NCBI RefSeq assembly: GCF_003325375.1
Contig: NZ_CP030862.1
Location: forward strand, 4,901,501 to 4,965,500
DNA from: Streptomyces globosus
Lineage (GTDB): Bacteria; Actinomycetota; Actinomycetes; Streptomycetales; Streptomycetaceae
Reading direction: 5' to 3'
DNA length: 64,000 nt
The notes under the pieces are model-generated. The model worked only from the letters and a program-made list of their open reading frames with translations, made no database searches and was not told the DNA's origin. A program made the translations under genes and the position numbers. The number at the start of each line of letters is the position of its first letter. Within the stretch, counting starts at the first letter, position 1. Below, one piece after another: positions 51,545 through 60,083 of the stretch.

Positions 51545-52792
51545 GTGAGCGACGACGTACCGCTGCTGGACGAGCTGATGCCGTGGGCCGTGAGCGGCCT
51601 GCGCCTGGGCCGCGCCTGGGTCGCCGCCCCCGATCCGGCGGCCCTGCAGGCTCGCTGGGGCGTGCTGGCCGGTGCCGAGGGGGCGGAGCGGGAGCGGCTG
51701 TTCCGGCCGAGCCGGGCCCGTTCCACGGCGCTGGGCGCGGCCGCGCTGCCGGGGCAGCGCGCGCCGTCCACGGCCCGCTTCGCCGATGCCCCGGGGCCGT
51801 GCCCGGAGCCGGTGCGGGCGCTGCTGGCGCCCTTCGACGAGCAGTGGCTGCTGCCCGACCAGCGGCTGATCGACTCGGCCCGGCCGGAGCTGTGGCGGGT
51901 GCTGGACGGGCAGCAGCTCTTCGTCCTGGAGGGCCCGGAGCCGGTTCCGGCAGCGGTCCCGGAAGCCGCGCCGGCGTCCGGTGCGGCTTCCGCGCCGGCG
52001 CCGGCGGCGGCCCTCCCGGAGCCGGGCCTCCAGGTCACCGCGCGCCTGCCGGCCGGCCGGCTGGGCCGGATCCGGCCGCTGCACCGCCGCCCGGGCGGCG
52101 CGGAGCCCAACCTCGCGCCGGGCCTGCTGCCGCTGCTGGGCGCGCGCTTCGGCGGCTGGGTCACCCCGCAGGACGTGCTGTGCTGGATCCTGGCCGCCGG
52201 CCGGCCGGGGCCGCGCGGGTACGGGGTGCCGCTGCCCTCCGACCCGGGGCGGTGGCGGGCGGGGCTGGAGCTGGGCAGCCGCCTGCTGGCCGTGCGGCTG
52301 CGCGGGGGCGGCGGCGCGGAGCCGCCCCGGCTGCCGGGCGGCCGCCGCCCGTACGTGCGCTCCGCGGTCACCGGCTGGCCCGGCGGGATCGGCTACGACG
52401 CGGCCGCGGAGACACTGGTCCTCGGCACGGGTACGGTCTCCCCCGTCCCGGCGGAGGCCTGGGAGTACGGGGCGCCGGGCGGGGCACGGGTCCTGGAGGC
52501 GTGGTTCGCGGCCCGCTGCGCGCACCGCAGCCCGGAGGCGGCGGGGCTGGAGGCGGTGGGTCCGGCCGTGTGGCCGCAGGCGTGGACGTCGGAGCTGCTC
52601 GCGCTGGTGACGACGCTGGCGCTGCTGGCCGGGGCGGCGGAGGAGCGGGCGGCGTTCGAGCCGGGGCCGCTGCTGCCCCGGGCGGAGCTGGCGGCCGGCG
52701 GGGTGCTGCCGCCGCCGCGGTGGGCGCGGCGCCCGGCGTCCGTCCTGGACCACCTGGAGGAGGGCCCGGGCGGGCAGTTCGCCCTACTGTGA
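51545..52792 (+). CDS. Type ISP restriction-enzyme C-terminal-domain-like protein, orphan
   Basis: This 415-residue actinobacterial protein resembles the C-terminal (target-recognition side) domain of type ISP restriction-modification enzymes. Segments include LMPWAVSGLRLGRAWV, FDEQWLLPDQRLIDSARPELWRV, GRIRPLHRRPGGAEPNLAPGLL, LPGGRRPYVR and SVLDHLEEGPGGQFALL. No nuclease, helicase or methyltransferase motifs (such as NPPY) are present, so it is not a complete restriction enzyme. TACCAT ends 7 nt before the GTG start (leaderless-type). Function is unknown. Confidence 0.75.
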   Translation: MSDDVPLLDELMPWAVSGLRLGRAWVAAPDPAALQARWGVLAGAEGAERERLFRPSRARSTALGAAALPGQRAPSTARFADAPGPCPEPVRALLAPFDEQWLLPDQRLIDSARPELWRVLDGQQLFVLEGPEPVPAAVPEAAPASGAASAPAPAAALPEPGLQVTARLPAGRLGRIRPLHRRPGGAEPNLAPGLLPLLGARFGGWVTPQDVLCWILAAGRPGPRGYGVPLPSDPGRWRAGLELGSRLLAVRLRGGGGAEPPRLPGGRRPYVRSAVTGWPGGIGYDAAAETLVLGTGTVSPVPAEAWEYGAPGGARVLEAWFAARCAHRSPEAAGLEAVGPAVWPQAWTSELLALVTTLALLAGAAEERAAFEPGPLLPRAELAAGGVLPPPRWARRPASVLDHLEEGPGGQFALL

Positions 52793-52815
52793 CGGGGCGG
52801 CCGGGCTCGGGGCCG

Positions 52816-53547
52816 TCAGGCGGGAGGCGTCCACCCGGCCAGCAGGCGGAGCACGCAGCGGTCGAAGACGGCGTCCATGTCTGCGGCCACCTCGGCGACG
52901 GGATGGGTGTCGGCGAGGGCGGCCGCGAGCAGCGGGTAGGCGCCGGTCGCCAGGGCGGAGCCGAGCCAGGCGGTCCGTACCCGCGTCTCGTCGGCCTCGC
53001 TCCAGGGCAGGGCGCGAGCCCGCTCGGCCATGGCGAGCTCGTTCGCCGCGAACGTCGCGACGGAGCCGTTCACGGTCGCGAGGAGTTCCAGCTTCTGCCC
53101 TCCGGGCAGGTCCAGCGGGGTGAGGCAGTCCAGGCTGTACTCGAGGTAGCGCAGGGCCTGGGGGCTGAAGCCGTGGACGGGGCCGAGCAGGCGGGGCAGC
53201 CAGGGGTGGCGGTGCATCAGGCGTCGCGTCTGGCGGGCGAGGCCGAGGAGGTCGGCCTGCCAGTCGCCGGTGGGCGGGGGGAAGGCGTACTCGGCGCTGA
53301 CGGCGTCGACCATCAGCTCGTACAGGTCTTCCTTGCGCGGCACGTAGTTGTAGAGGGACATGGTGCCGGCGCCGACGCCGGCGGCGACGCGCCGCATGGA
53401 GACGGCGTCGATGCCCTCGGCGTCGGCGATGCGGACGGCCTCGGCGGCGATCGACTCCCGGGTGTGCGCGGGCCGGGGCCCGCGGCCGGCGCGCTGCGGG
53501 CGGGCCCAGATCACTTCGGGTTCAGCGGGGCGTCCGCCGGCTGTCAT
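52816..53547 (-). CDS. TetR-family regulator
   Basis: This 243-residue TetR regulator has the HTH at about 32-76 (SIAAEAVRIADAEGIDAVSMRRVAAGVGAGTMSLYNYVPRKEDLYELM) and a TetR_C-like domain. GAGGTGA precedes the ATG. It diverges from the CoA-transferase gene; the 70-bp space holds a CACCTCGCC / GGCGAGGTG inverted repeat, probably its operator. Confidence 0.88.
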   Translation of the reverse strand: MTAGGRPAEPEVIWARPQRAGRGPRPAHTRESIAAEAVRIADAEGIDAVSMRRVAAGVGAGTMSLYNYVPRKEDLYELMVDAVSAEYAFPPPTGDWQADLLGLARQTRRLMHRHPWLPRLLGPVHGFSPQALRYLEYSLDCLTPLDLPGGQKLELLATVNGSVATFAANELAMAERARALPWSEADETRVRTAWLGSALATGAYPLLAAALADTHPVAEVAADMDAVFDRCVLRLLAGWTPPA

Positions 53548-53554
53548 CGCTCAT

Positions 53555-53597
53555 CACCTCGCCGCCATCCTAGAGGGGGTGGTGACAGGGCGAGGTG
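53555..53597. promoter_or_regulatory. 9-bp inverted repeat in a divergent promoter
   Basis: CACCTCGCC (53555-53563) and GGCGAGGTG (53589-53597) are perfect arms 25 bp apart between the TetR and CoA-transferase starts. The left arm overlaps the TetR gene's Shine-Dalgarno. Confidence 0.5.
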
Positions 53598-53617
53598 CGG
53601 GCAGGTAGGCAGGGCGC

Positions 53618-54844
53618 ATGGCATCTCACACTCAGGACGTGCACGCCCGGCCCGCGGATCCGCTGCCCCTGGAGGGCGTCACCGTCGTCGCGGTGGAACA
53701 GGCCGTCTCTGCCCCGTTCGCCACGCGCCAGCTGGCGGACCTGGGGGCGAGGGTCGTGAAGGTGGAGCGCCCGGACGGCGGCGACTTCGCCCGCGGCTAC
53801 GACACCGCGGCCCGGGGCCTCGCCTCGCACTTCGTCTGGGCCAACCGCGGCAAGGAGTCCCTCGCGCTGGACCTGAAGGACCCGCGCGGCCTGGAGGTGC
53901 TGCACGGGCTGCTGGCCGGGGCCGACGTGTTCGTGCAGAACCTGGCGCAGGGCGCGGCCGCCCGGCTCGGGCTTGACTCGGCGGCGCTGTGCGCGCGGTA
54001 TCCGCGGCTGGTCGCCGTGGACGTCTCCGGCTACGGCCCGCAGGGCCCGTACGCGCACAAGCGGGCCTACGACATGCTGGTGCAGTGCGAGGCGGGCCTG
54101 GTGTCGGTGACGGGCACTCCCGAGCGGCCCGTCAAGGCGGGGATTCCGGCCGCGGACATCGCGGCGGCCATGTACGCCTTCTCCGGGGTCCTGGCGGCGC
54201 TGCTGCGACGCGGGGTGACCGGGCGCGGGGGCCGCGTGGAGGTGTCGATGCTGGACGCGCTCGCCGAGTGGATGGGACATCCGCTGCACCACACGATGCA
54301 CGGCGGGGAGCAGCCCGCCCGCACGGGCCTGGCGCATGCGGTGATCGCCCCGTACGACGCCTACGCGACGGCCGACGGGGACCGCGTACTGCTGTCGGTG
54401 CAGAACGACCGCGAGTGGCGGCGGCTGGCCGGACAGGTGCTGGAGCGTCCCGAGTTGGCGGATGATCCGGCGTATGCGACCAACGCGGCCCGGACCCGGG
54501 GCCGGGAGAAGACGGACGCGGTCGTCGCGGAGGCGCTGGGCCGGCTGGACGCGGCCGAGGCCGTGCGGCGGCTGGAGGGGGCGGGTATCGCATGCGCCCG
54601 CCTGAACTCGGTGGCGCAGCTCGCGCACCATCCGCAGCTCGCGGCGCGTGACCGCTGGCGGGAGGTGGGATCGCCGGCGGGTCCGCTGCGGGCGCTGCTG
54701 CCGCCGATCGGGCTGCCGGGGGGCGCCGCACCGCGGATGGGTGCGGTGCCCGCGCTCGGCGAGCACACCGACGCCCTGCTGCGCGCCCTGGGGATGTCGG
54801 GCGCGCAGATCGCGACTCTGCGCCGGGATGGAGTAATTGCGTAG
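53618..54844 (+). CDS. CaiB/BaiF (class III) CoA-transferase
   Basis: This 408-residue family III CoA-transferase has GARVVKVERPDGGDFARGYD and FVWANRGKESLALDLKDPRG at the front. SGYGPQGPYAHKRAYDMLVQCEAG carries the catalytic Asp, and GRVEVSMLDALAEWM lies further on. It moves CoA between carboxylic acids. TAGGCA ends 6 nt before the ATG (leaderless-type). It is likely repressed by the divergent TetR protein. Confidence 0.92.
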   Translation: MASHTQDVHARPADPLPLEGVTVVAVEQAVSAPFATRQLADLGARVVKVERPDGGDFARGYDTAARGLASHFVWANRGKESLALDLKDPRGLEVLHGLLAGADVFVQNLAQGAAARLGLDSAALCARYPRLVAVDVSGYGPQGPYAHKRAYDMLVQCEAGLVSVTGTPERPVKAGIPAADIAAAMYAFSGVLAALLRRGVTGRGGRVEVSMLDALAEWMGHPLHHTMHGGEQPARTGLAHAVIAPYDAYATADGDRVLLSVQNDREWRRLAGQVLERPELADDPAYATNAARTRGREKTDAVVAEALGRLDAAEAVRRLEGAGIACARLNSVAQLAHHPQLAARDRWREVGSPAGPLRALLPPIGLPGGAAPRMGAVPALGEHTDALLRALGMSGAQIATLRRDGVIA

Positions 54845-54879
54845 GCCGGGGCGAAACCTGACGGGGGTCGGGACCGTTC

Positions 54880-55149
54880 TTACGAGCGGCGGCTGCCGAA
54901 GAGCGAGCGACGCAGCCGCCGCAGCGGCGCGAAGAGCGAGACGCGCGCGCTCCGGCTCCGCAGCCGGTGCGTGTGGTCGCGCGAGGTGAGTTCGCGCATC
55001 AGCAGGGTCGCCTCGGCGACCTCCCGGTGCGGGACGGCGGGTCCGCCCAGCACGGCGAGGTGGCGGTCGAGGCGCGAGCTGGTCGCGCTGCTTCCGCAGG
55101 TGATGGCAGGCACGCGGGGCGGCCTGCTGCGCATCGTTATCTGTTCCAT
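54880..55149 (-). CDS. Small basic hypothetical protein
   Basis: This 89-residue protein is Arg/Ser-rich, especially at the C-terminus (SLFAPLRRLRRSLFGSRRS), with an early ITCGSSATSSRLDRH segment. No signal peptide or membrane span is present. GGGGAGA 4 nt before the ATG at 55149 supports translation. Its family is unknown to me. It is divergent from the Ser/Thr kinase. Confidence 0.6.
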   Translation of the reverse strand: MEQITMRSRPPRVPAITCGSSATSSRLDRHLAVLGGPAVPHREVAEATLLMRELTSRDHTHRLRSRSARVSLFAPLRRLRRSLFGSRRS

Positions 55150-55255
55150 GTTCTCTCCCCACCCGTACGAGGGCACCCGGCCCGGGCAGGTTAACCCTAT
55201 CGCCCCCGAGACGCCCCCGGGTATCCCGGTGGTGTGAATTACCCCTATGCGTCGG

Positions 55256-55295
55256 GGAGTTGACGGTTACTCAGCGGAGTTGTCGGTTACTCTCC
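55256..55295. promoter_or_regulatory. 20-bp-spaced direct repeats before the kinase gene
   Basis: GGAGTTGACGGTTACTC (55256) and GGAGTTGTCGGTTACTC (55276) are 17-base repeats with one change and exactly 20 bp apart. Both contain GGTTACTC, which also occurs twice at 58254-58278 upstream of the SGNH esterase. They lie in the 331-bp intergenic region (55150-55480), which otherwise shows no gene. Confidence 0.65.
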
Positions 55296-55480
55296 GCAAG
55301 CTCCGCGGTGTTCAGCCATGCCGCGGGCGGCACGCGGGGGCGCGGCGGGGGCGCCCCGCGCCCGGCACGCCACGCGTTCCGGCGCCGCGACAGGGGTCAC
55401 GCGGGGCGCACTGCGCTAACTTGGAGTGACCGCCCGATCGCACAGGGGCGCAGGGACGCACGGATGCACAGGGGGCTCGC

Positions 55481-57316
55481 GTGACGGACGGCAGGGGCGC
55501 CGGCGGGACGGGCGCGGCGGGCGGAGGCGGTGGCGGTACGGGCGGCGCGGCGGGCCCGGACCGGGTCGTGGCGGGCCGCTACCGGCTGCTCGGCCTGCTG
55601 GGCCGGGGCGGCATGGGCGTCGTGTGGCGCGCCAGGGACGAGGTGCTGGCCCGCGAGGTGGCCGTCAAGGAGGTGCGCGCGCCCGCCGGGCTGGACGGCG
55701 CCGAGGTCGGGCGGCTGTACCGGCGGCTGGAGCGGGAGGCCTGGGCCGCGGCGCGGGTGGCGCACCGCGGGGTCGTCACGGTGTACGACGTGGTGACCGA
55801 GGACGGCCGGCCGTGGATCGTGATGGAGCTGGTCCGCGGGCTGTCGCTGGCCGACGTGCTGGAGTCGGAGGGTCCGCTCGCCCCGCAGCGCGCCGCGCAC
55901 GTCGGCGAGCAGGTGCTGGCGGCGCTGCGGGCCGCGCACGAGGCGGGCGTGCTGCACCGGGACGTCAAGCCCGCCAACGTGCTGCTGGCCAACGACGGCC
56001 GGGTGGTGCTGGGCGACTTCGGGATCGCGCGCCTGGAGGGGTCGGCGGCGATCACGGTGACGGGCGAGGTGGTCGGCTCTCCGGAGTACATCGCGCCGGA
56101 GGTGGCGCTGGGCGAGGAGCCCAGCACGGCGTCGGACCTGTGGTCGCTCGGAGTGACCTTGTACACGGCCGTGGAGGGCGTCTCGCCGTTCCGCCGCGAG
56201 TCCGCGCTGTCGACGCTGCGGGCGGTGGTGGAGGGCGAGCCTCCGGAGCCCCGGCGGGCCGGGGCGCTGGCGCCCGTACTGGACGGGCTGCTGCGCAAGG
56301 ACCCGGGTGCGCGGCCGTCGGCGCAGGAGGCGGCCCGGGTGCTGCGGATCGTCGGCGCGGGCGGGGCCTTGCGGGATCCGGGCGGGCCGCGGGCCGGGGC
56401 GGGCGCGCCGGGTCCTGCCCTGCACGGCAGCGGCGGGGCGCTCGCGGACCCGGGGCCGACCGCACCGATGCCGCGGACCGGCCCGGCACCCGTCGCGGAG
56501 CCGGGTGCCGGGTACGGGCCGCGGCCGCAGGGCCCGGGGCGGGCCGGGACGGTGCTCGCCGCGGGGGTCGCGGTGCTGGTGGCGGCGGTGGCGGTGCTGA
56601 CCTGGCTGCTGCTCGCGGAACGGGCCGCGGGCGGTGGGGGCGGCTCCGGCTCGGCCGGGCCGTCGGCCTCCGCCGCCCCGCCGTCCGCGTCGGGCCCGGA
56701 GCCGGGGGCGGCGGGCAGGCCTGCGGGCTCCGCCGGCGGTTCGGGGCCGGCGTCCGCCTCGGCTTCGGCGTCCGCGTCGGCCTCCGCGTCCGGGTCCCCC
56801 TCGCCGTCGGGTACGGCCGCGCCGCATGCCTCCGCCGCCGTCCGGGCCGTGCGCGCCGCGTACGCGGGGAGCTGCCCGGCCGCGGCGTGGCGGGCGCCGG
56901 CCTTCACCGCCGCCGTGGCGGTGGAGCCGCGGCCGGCGTCGGTCGAGTACCGGTGGGTGCGGCGCGGCGGCGGCTCCGCCGAGGGCTGGCGGTCCGCCCC
57001 CTACCCGGCGCACGGGGAGCTGGAGTTGGAGCACACCGAGCTCGCGCACCGGGCGGGCGGGATCCTGGAGGACGCGGTGCGCCTGGAGGTCCGGGGGCCG
57101 GCCGAGGCGGTGTCGGAGTGGGTGGAGTTCTCGGTGGTGTGCGAGGAGGCCCCGCCGGGCGGGTCCCCCTCCCCCGGTGTGAGCGCCTCGCCCGGTCCGG
57201 GCGTGTCCCCGGAGCCGGAGCCGGACCCGCAGGCGGGCGGCGGGAGCGAGCCGGAGCCCGGGCCCGGCACCGGAGCGGGGCCGGGGGCCGAGTTCGACCC
57301 GGAGGCCGCCGCCTGA
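55481..57316 (+). CDS. Transmembrane Ser/Thr protein kinase (PknB-type)
   Basis: This 611-residue protein has a Hanks-type kinase domain at about 33-285: GRGGMGVVWRA (Gly loop), VAVKEV (Lys), HRDVKPANVLL (catalytic loop), DFG, and PEYIAPEV (activation end). A Pro/Ala linker precedes one transmembrane helix near 360-382. Outside there are a Ser-Ala dipeptide linker, a compact domain with two cysteines (about 440-550) and an acidic Pro-rich tail. There are no PASTA repeats. It would phosphorylate cytoplasmic proteins in response to an extracellular cue. The GTG start is supported by family alignment rather than a clear Shine-Dalgarno. Confidence 0.92.
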   Translation: MTDGRGAGGTGAAGGGGGGTGGAAGPDRVVAGRYRLLGLLGRGGMGVVWRARDEVLAREVAVKEVRAPAGLDGAEVGRLYRRLEREAWAAARVAHRGVVTVYDVVTEDGRPWIVMELVRGLSLADVLESEGPLAPQRAAHVGEQVLAALRAAHEAGVLHRDVKPANVLLANDGRVVLGDFGIARLEGSAAITVTGEVVGSPEYIAPEVALGEEPSTASDLWSLGVTLYTAVEGVSPFRRESALSTLRAVVEGEPPEPRRAGALAPVLDGLLRKDPGARPSAQEAARVLRIVGAGGALRDPGGPRAGAGAPGPALHGSGGALADPGPTAPMPRTGPAPVAEPGAGYGPRPQGPGRAGTVLAAGVAVLVAAVAVLTWLLLAERAAGGGGGSGSAGPSASAAPPSASGPEPGAAGRPAGSAGGSGPASASASASASASASGSPSPSGTAAPHASAAVRAVRAAYAGSCPAAAWRAPAFTAAVAVEPRPASVEYRWVRRGGGSAEGWRSAPYPAHGELELEHTELAHRAGGILEDAVRLEVRGPAEAVSEWVEFSVVCEEAPPGGSPSPGVSASPGPGVSPEPEPDPQAGGGSEPEPGPGTGAGPGAEFDPEAAA

Positions 57317-57326
57317 CTGCGGCGCG

Positions 57327-57357
57327 TACGGGGCCGCGTCGTACGGGCCCCGCGTAC
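57327..57357. terminator. Possible terminator between kinase and esterase
   Basis: GTACGGGGCC and GGGCCCCGCGTAC form an imperfect hairpin between convergent genes. CGTACGGG is also repeated three times here. Confidence 0.4.
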
Positions 57358-57409
57358 GGGGGTGCTGCGGGCGGCGGGCCGGGGCTTGCCGGTCCGCCGC
57401 CCGCGGCGG

Positions 57410-58222
57410 TCACGCGTTGTTGCGGAGGACGGGCAGGTAGCCGCCGGACTGCCCGGCGGCGGTCGGGTGGTAGGACTCGGAGATGTTCGCCCAGTTGACG
57501 CTGTGGAGCCAGGCGCTGCCGGAGCAGATCTCGTGGCCGGTGAAGGTGCCGACGACGGAGGCGAAGGTGAAGCCGTGGTCGGCGGCGCGCTTGGCGATGG
57601 CCGCGTTCAGGTGGTCGGCCGCGCCGTTGATGGCGGCGCGCTCGCCTTCGGTGAGGCCGGCGATGCAGGTGCCGTTGAGCTTGTAGAAGCGGGGGTAGCC
57701 GAGGACGACGACGCGGGCGGCGGGGGCCTTGCCGCGGATGGAGTTGTAGACCCTGTCGAGTTGGGCGGGGAGGGTGGAGTCGACGTAGCCCTTGGCCTGG
57801 TTCACCCGGTTGACGCAGGTCGACTCGGACTGGAGCACACAGGTCGTCATGACGTCGGAGAATCCGGCGTCGTTGCCGCCGATGGTGATGCTGACCAGGT
57901 CGGTTCCGGAGTTCAGCGGTCCGAGCTGGTTGGCGACGACGTCGCCGGTGCGGGCTCCGGAGCAGGCGGTGAAGGCGAAGCTCTGCGGGGAGTTGGCGGC
58001 GGCCCACAGGGCCGGGTAGGCGCGGGGGGTGCGCTTGCAGGAGCCGCTGGAGGAGTCGTAGTTCCCCGCGCCGAGGCCGGAGGAGTACGAGTCGCCCAGG
58101 GCGACGTAGCCGAAGTCGGCGGAGGCTGCGGCCGCTTGGCCGGAACCGAACAGGGCAGCGCCGGCGGCGAGTAAGAGGGAGGAGGTCCAGGCGGCGAGGC
58201 GGGGCATGCTGCGCAGGGGCAT
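57410..58222 (-). CDS. Secreted SGNH-family esterase/lipase
   Basis: This 270-residue enzyme has a signal peptide (about 1-33). Catalytic blocks are YVALGDSYSSGLGAG (Ser), TIGGNDAGF (Gly/Asn oxyanion) and ISESYHPTAAGQ (His), with three cysteine pairs likely disulfide-bonded. It resembles the S. coelicolor secreted SGNH lipases and hydrolyses esters outside the cell. GAGGAG precedes the ATG. Tandem ACTC-n2-GAGT boxes lie 32-63 bp upstream. Confidence 0.92.
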   Translation of the reverse strand: MPLRSMPRLAAWTSSLLLAAGAALFGSGQAAAASADFGYVALGDSYSSGLGAGNYDSSSGSCKRTPRAYPALWAAANSPQSFAFTACSGARTGDVVANQLGPLNSGTDLVSITIGGNDAGFSDVMTTCVLQSESTCVNRVNQAKGYVDSTLPAQLDRVYNSIRGKAPAARVVVLGYPRFYKLNGTCIAGLTEGERAAINGAADHLNAAIAKRAADHGFTFASVVGTFTGHEICSGSAWLHSVNWANISESYHPTAAGQSGGYLPVLRNNA

Positions 58223-58253
58223 GTGCGGCTCCTCGTGGGGGCGTTCGTGGGGG

Positions 58254-58285
58254 GGTTACTCGGGAGTCGGGGTTACTCCTGAGTC
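58254..58285. promoter_or_regulatory. Tandem ACTC-NN-GAGT boxes before the esterase
   Basis: GGTTACTCGGGAGTC (58254) and GGTTACTCCTGAGTC (58271) are 17 bp apart, each containing the dyad ACTC-n2-GAGT. Their position fits an operator or activator site for the minus-strand esterase gene. Confidence 0.6.
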
Positions 58286-58517
58286 CGTGGTACCGGGAGC
58301 CGGGATTGGCCGGAAGTGTTCATGCCAAGGAGGTTCGGCGGAGGATTGGGCGCCGGACCTTCACCGCGCCGGGGTTTGGGGTGGAAGCCGGCAGGACAGG
58401 CCCAGGGTCTGTCCGGCGGATCAGGGCCGAACCCGGCCGCGATCCGCAGGACAGGCCCTGAGCCGTTCCGGCGAAACACCGGTGCGCCGCGACGGCTCGT
58501 GCCGGATCATGGGCGCC

Positions 58518-59618
58518 ATGCCAGCCAACCCCCATGACTCCCTGCCGATCCGGCTCACCGTCGACGACAGCGACTCCCCGGCGGATGTCGTCGACGCGCT
58601 GTTCCTCGGCCGGTTCGCCTCCGGCGAGCAGCCCTACTCGCGCAGCGTGAGCATCGAGCGGGTGAAGGCCGAGGCGACGCTGCTGCCGCCCGGCGCCGCC
58701 GTGCTCCGCGCGGCGCGCGACTCCGACCGCAGCGCCGTCCTGGCGGAGGGCGACGGCTGGACGGTGCTCGTCTCCCGCTGGAGCCGCGGCGCGGACGTGA
58801 CGGTGACCGCCGTCAGCGACGAGGTCGCCGAGGGCGTTCTCGGCGAGGCCGTCGAGGGCGCGCAGGACGAGCCGGAACCGCAGCCGGAGAACGTCACCAT
58901 GGGCTTCTGGTACGTCTCACCGCGCCGCGGCCCCCACCGCACGACCCGTCAGATCTCCGCGGGGACCTGGGCGGAGGTCCGCCGGAACTACACGGCGCCG
59001 GTGGCGTCCGCCATGGACCGCCTGATGAAGGTGACCCCGGACGACATCACCGGGCGGCTCCTGCTGCTGCACGGTCCGCCGGGGACGGGGAAGACGTCCG
59101 CGCTGCGGACGCTGGCCCGGTCCTGGCGGGACTGGTGCCAGGTGGACTGCGTCCTCGACCCCGAGCGGCTCTTCAACGACATCGGCTACCTGATGGACAT
59201 CGCCATCGGCGAGGACGACGGCTCGGCCCGGGGCCGGTGGCGGCTGCTCCTGCTGGAGGACTGCGACGAGCTGATCCGCGGCGAGGCCCGGCACACCGCC
59301 GGGCAGGCGCTGTCGCGGCTGCTGAACCTGACGGACGGCCTGCTGGGCCAGGGCCGCAACGTCCTCGTCGGGGTGACGACCAACGAGGACCTGGAGCGGC
59401 TGCACCCCGCCGTGGTCCGCCCCGGCCGCTGCCTGGCCCGCATCGAGGTCGGCCGGCTCACGCACGGCGAGTCCGCGGAATGGCTGGGCACGCAGGAGGA
59501 CGTCCCCCGGGAGGGCGCGACGCTGGCGGAGCTGTACGCGCGCCTGCGCGGCACCGGCCCGGCGGGACCGCTGCTGCCGCCCCAGGGGCACACCGCGGAG
59601 GCAGGCCTGTATCTCTGA
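58518..59618 (+). CDS. DUF5925 AAA-family ATPase
   Basis: This 366-residue protein has a DUF5925-type N-terminal domain (about 1-125) and a C-terminal AAA ATPase with Walker A GPPGTGKTSAL near 185, Walker B LLLLEDCDEL near 243, and an arginine-finger-like VVRPGRCLARIE near 305. It may remodel a protein complex; the partner is unknown. The ATG at 58509 is an alternative. Family members are common in Streptomyces as stand-alone genes. Confidence 0.85.
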   Translation: MPANPHDSLPIRLTVDDSDSPADVVDALFLGRFASGEQPYSRSVSIERVKAEATLLPPGAAVLRAARDSDRSAVLAEGDGWTVLVSRWSRGADVTVTAVSDEVAEGVLGEAVEGAQDEPEPQPENVTMGFWYVSPRRGPHRTTRQISAGTWAEVRRNYTAPVASAMDRLMKVTPDDITGRLLLLHGPPGTGKTSALRTLARSWRDWCQVDCVLDPERLFNDIGYLMDIAIGEDDGSARGRWRLLLLEDCDELIRGEARHTAGQALSRLLNLTDGLLGQGRNVLVGVTTNEDLERLHPAVVRPGRCLARIEVGRLTHGESAEWLGTQEDVPREGATLAELYARLRGTGPAGPLLPPQGHTAEAGLYL

Positions 59619-59626
59619 GGTCGTCG

Positions 59627-60013
59627 TCAGGCGTCGAAGCGGGCGCGGAGGGCGTCCAGGGCGGCGGCCGCCGCCTCCTCGAAGGTGAGGCCCAGGCGAC
59701 GGGCGCGCTCGGCGTAGGCCTGGGCGGCGGCGGCCGCCTCCCGCGCGGCGGAGTCGGCGGCGGCCGCGACGAACGTGCCGTGCCGGCCCCGGGTCTCGAC
59801 CACGCCGTCCGCCTCCAGGACCCGGTAGGCCTTCGCGACCGTGTTCGCGGCGAGCCCCAGCTCCTCGGCGAGGCCGCGAACCGTCGGCAGCTTGTGTCCG
59901 ACCGGCAGCCGGCCCGCGAGCGCCGCGTCGGCGATCTGGGCGCGCAGCTGCTCGTACGGGGCGGGGGCGCCGGCCGAGCCGTCGATCCGGATGTTCAGGT
60001 TCGTCGAGGTCAC
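59627..60013 (-). CDS. GntR-family regulator, YtrA-like
   Basis: This 128-residue protein has a winged HTH (APYEQLRAQIADAALAGRLPVGHKLPTVRGLAEELGLAANTVAKAYRVLEADGVVETRGRHGTFV) plus a short helical tail for dimerisation, as in the YtrA subgroup. GTG at 60013 is preferred because GGGGGAGAA lies upstream; the ATG at 60031 overlaps that signal. It diverges from the GNAT-DUF402 gene and could control it. Confidence 0.88.
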   Translation of the reverse strand: MTSTNLNIRIDGSAGAPAPYEQLRAQIADAALAGRLPVGHKLPTVRGLAEELGLAANTVAKAYRVLEADGVVETRGRHGTFVAAAADSAAREAAAAAQAYAERARRLGLTFEEAAAAALDALRARFDA

Positions 60014-60083
60014 GGGCCGATTCTCCCCCATCGGCCGTGATATTCGCAGGCGTCGGGCCGCACCCGGCGCCTACGGTCGGCCC

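Noticed and set aside
51545..52792. A functional restriction-modification system
   Set aside because: No nuclease, helicase or methyltransferase motifs in this gene or its neighbours.
56750..56800. Ser-Ala dipeptide repeat in the kinase as a regulatory DNA repeat
   Set aside because: It is an in-frame low-complexity linker just outside the membrane, common in Streptomyces kinases.
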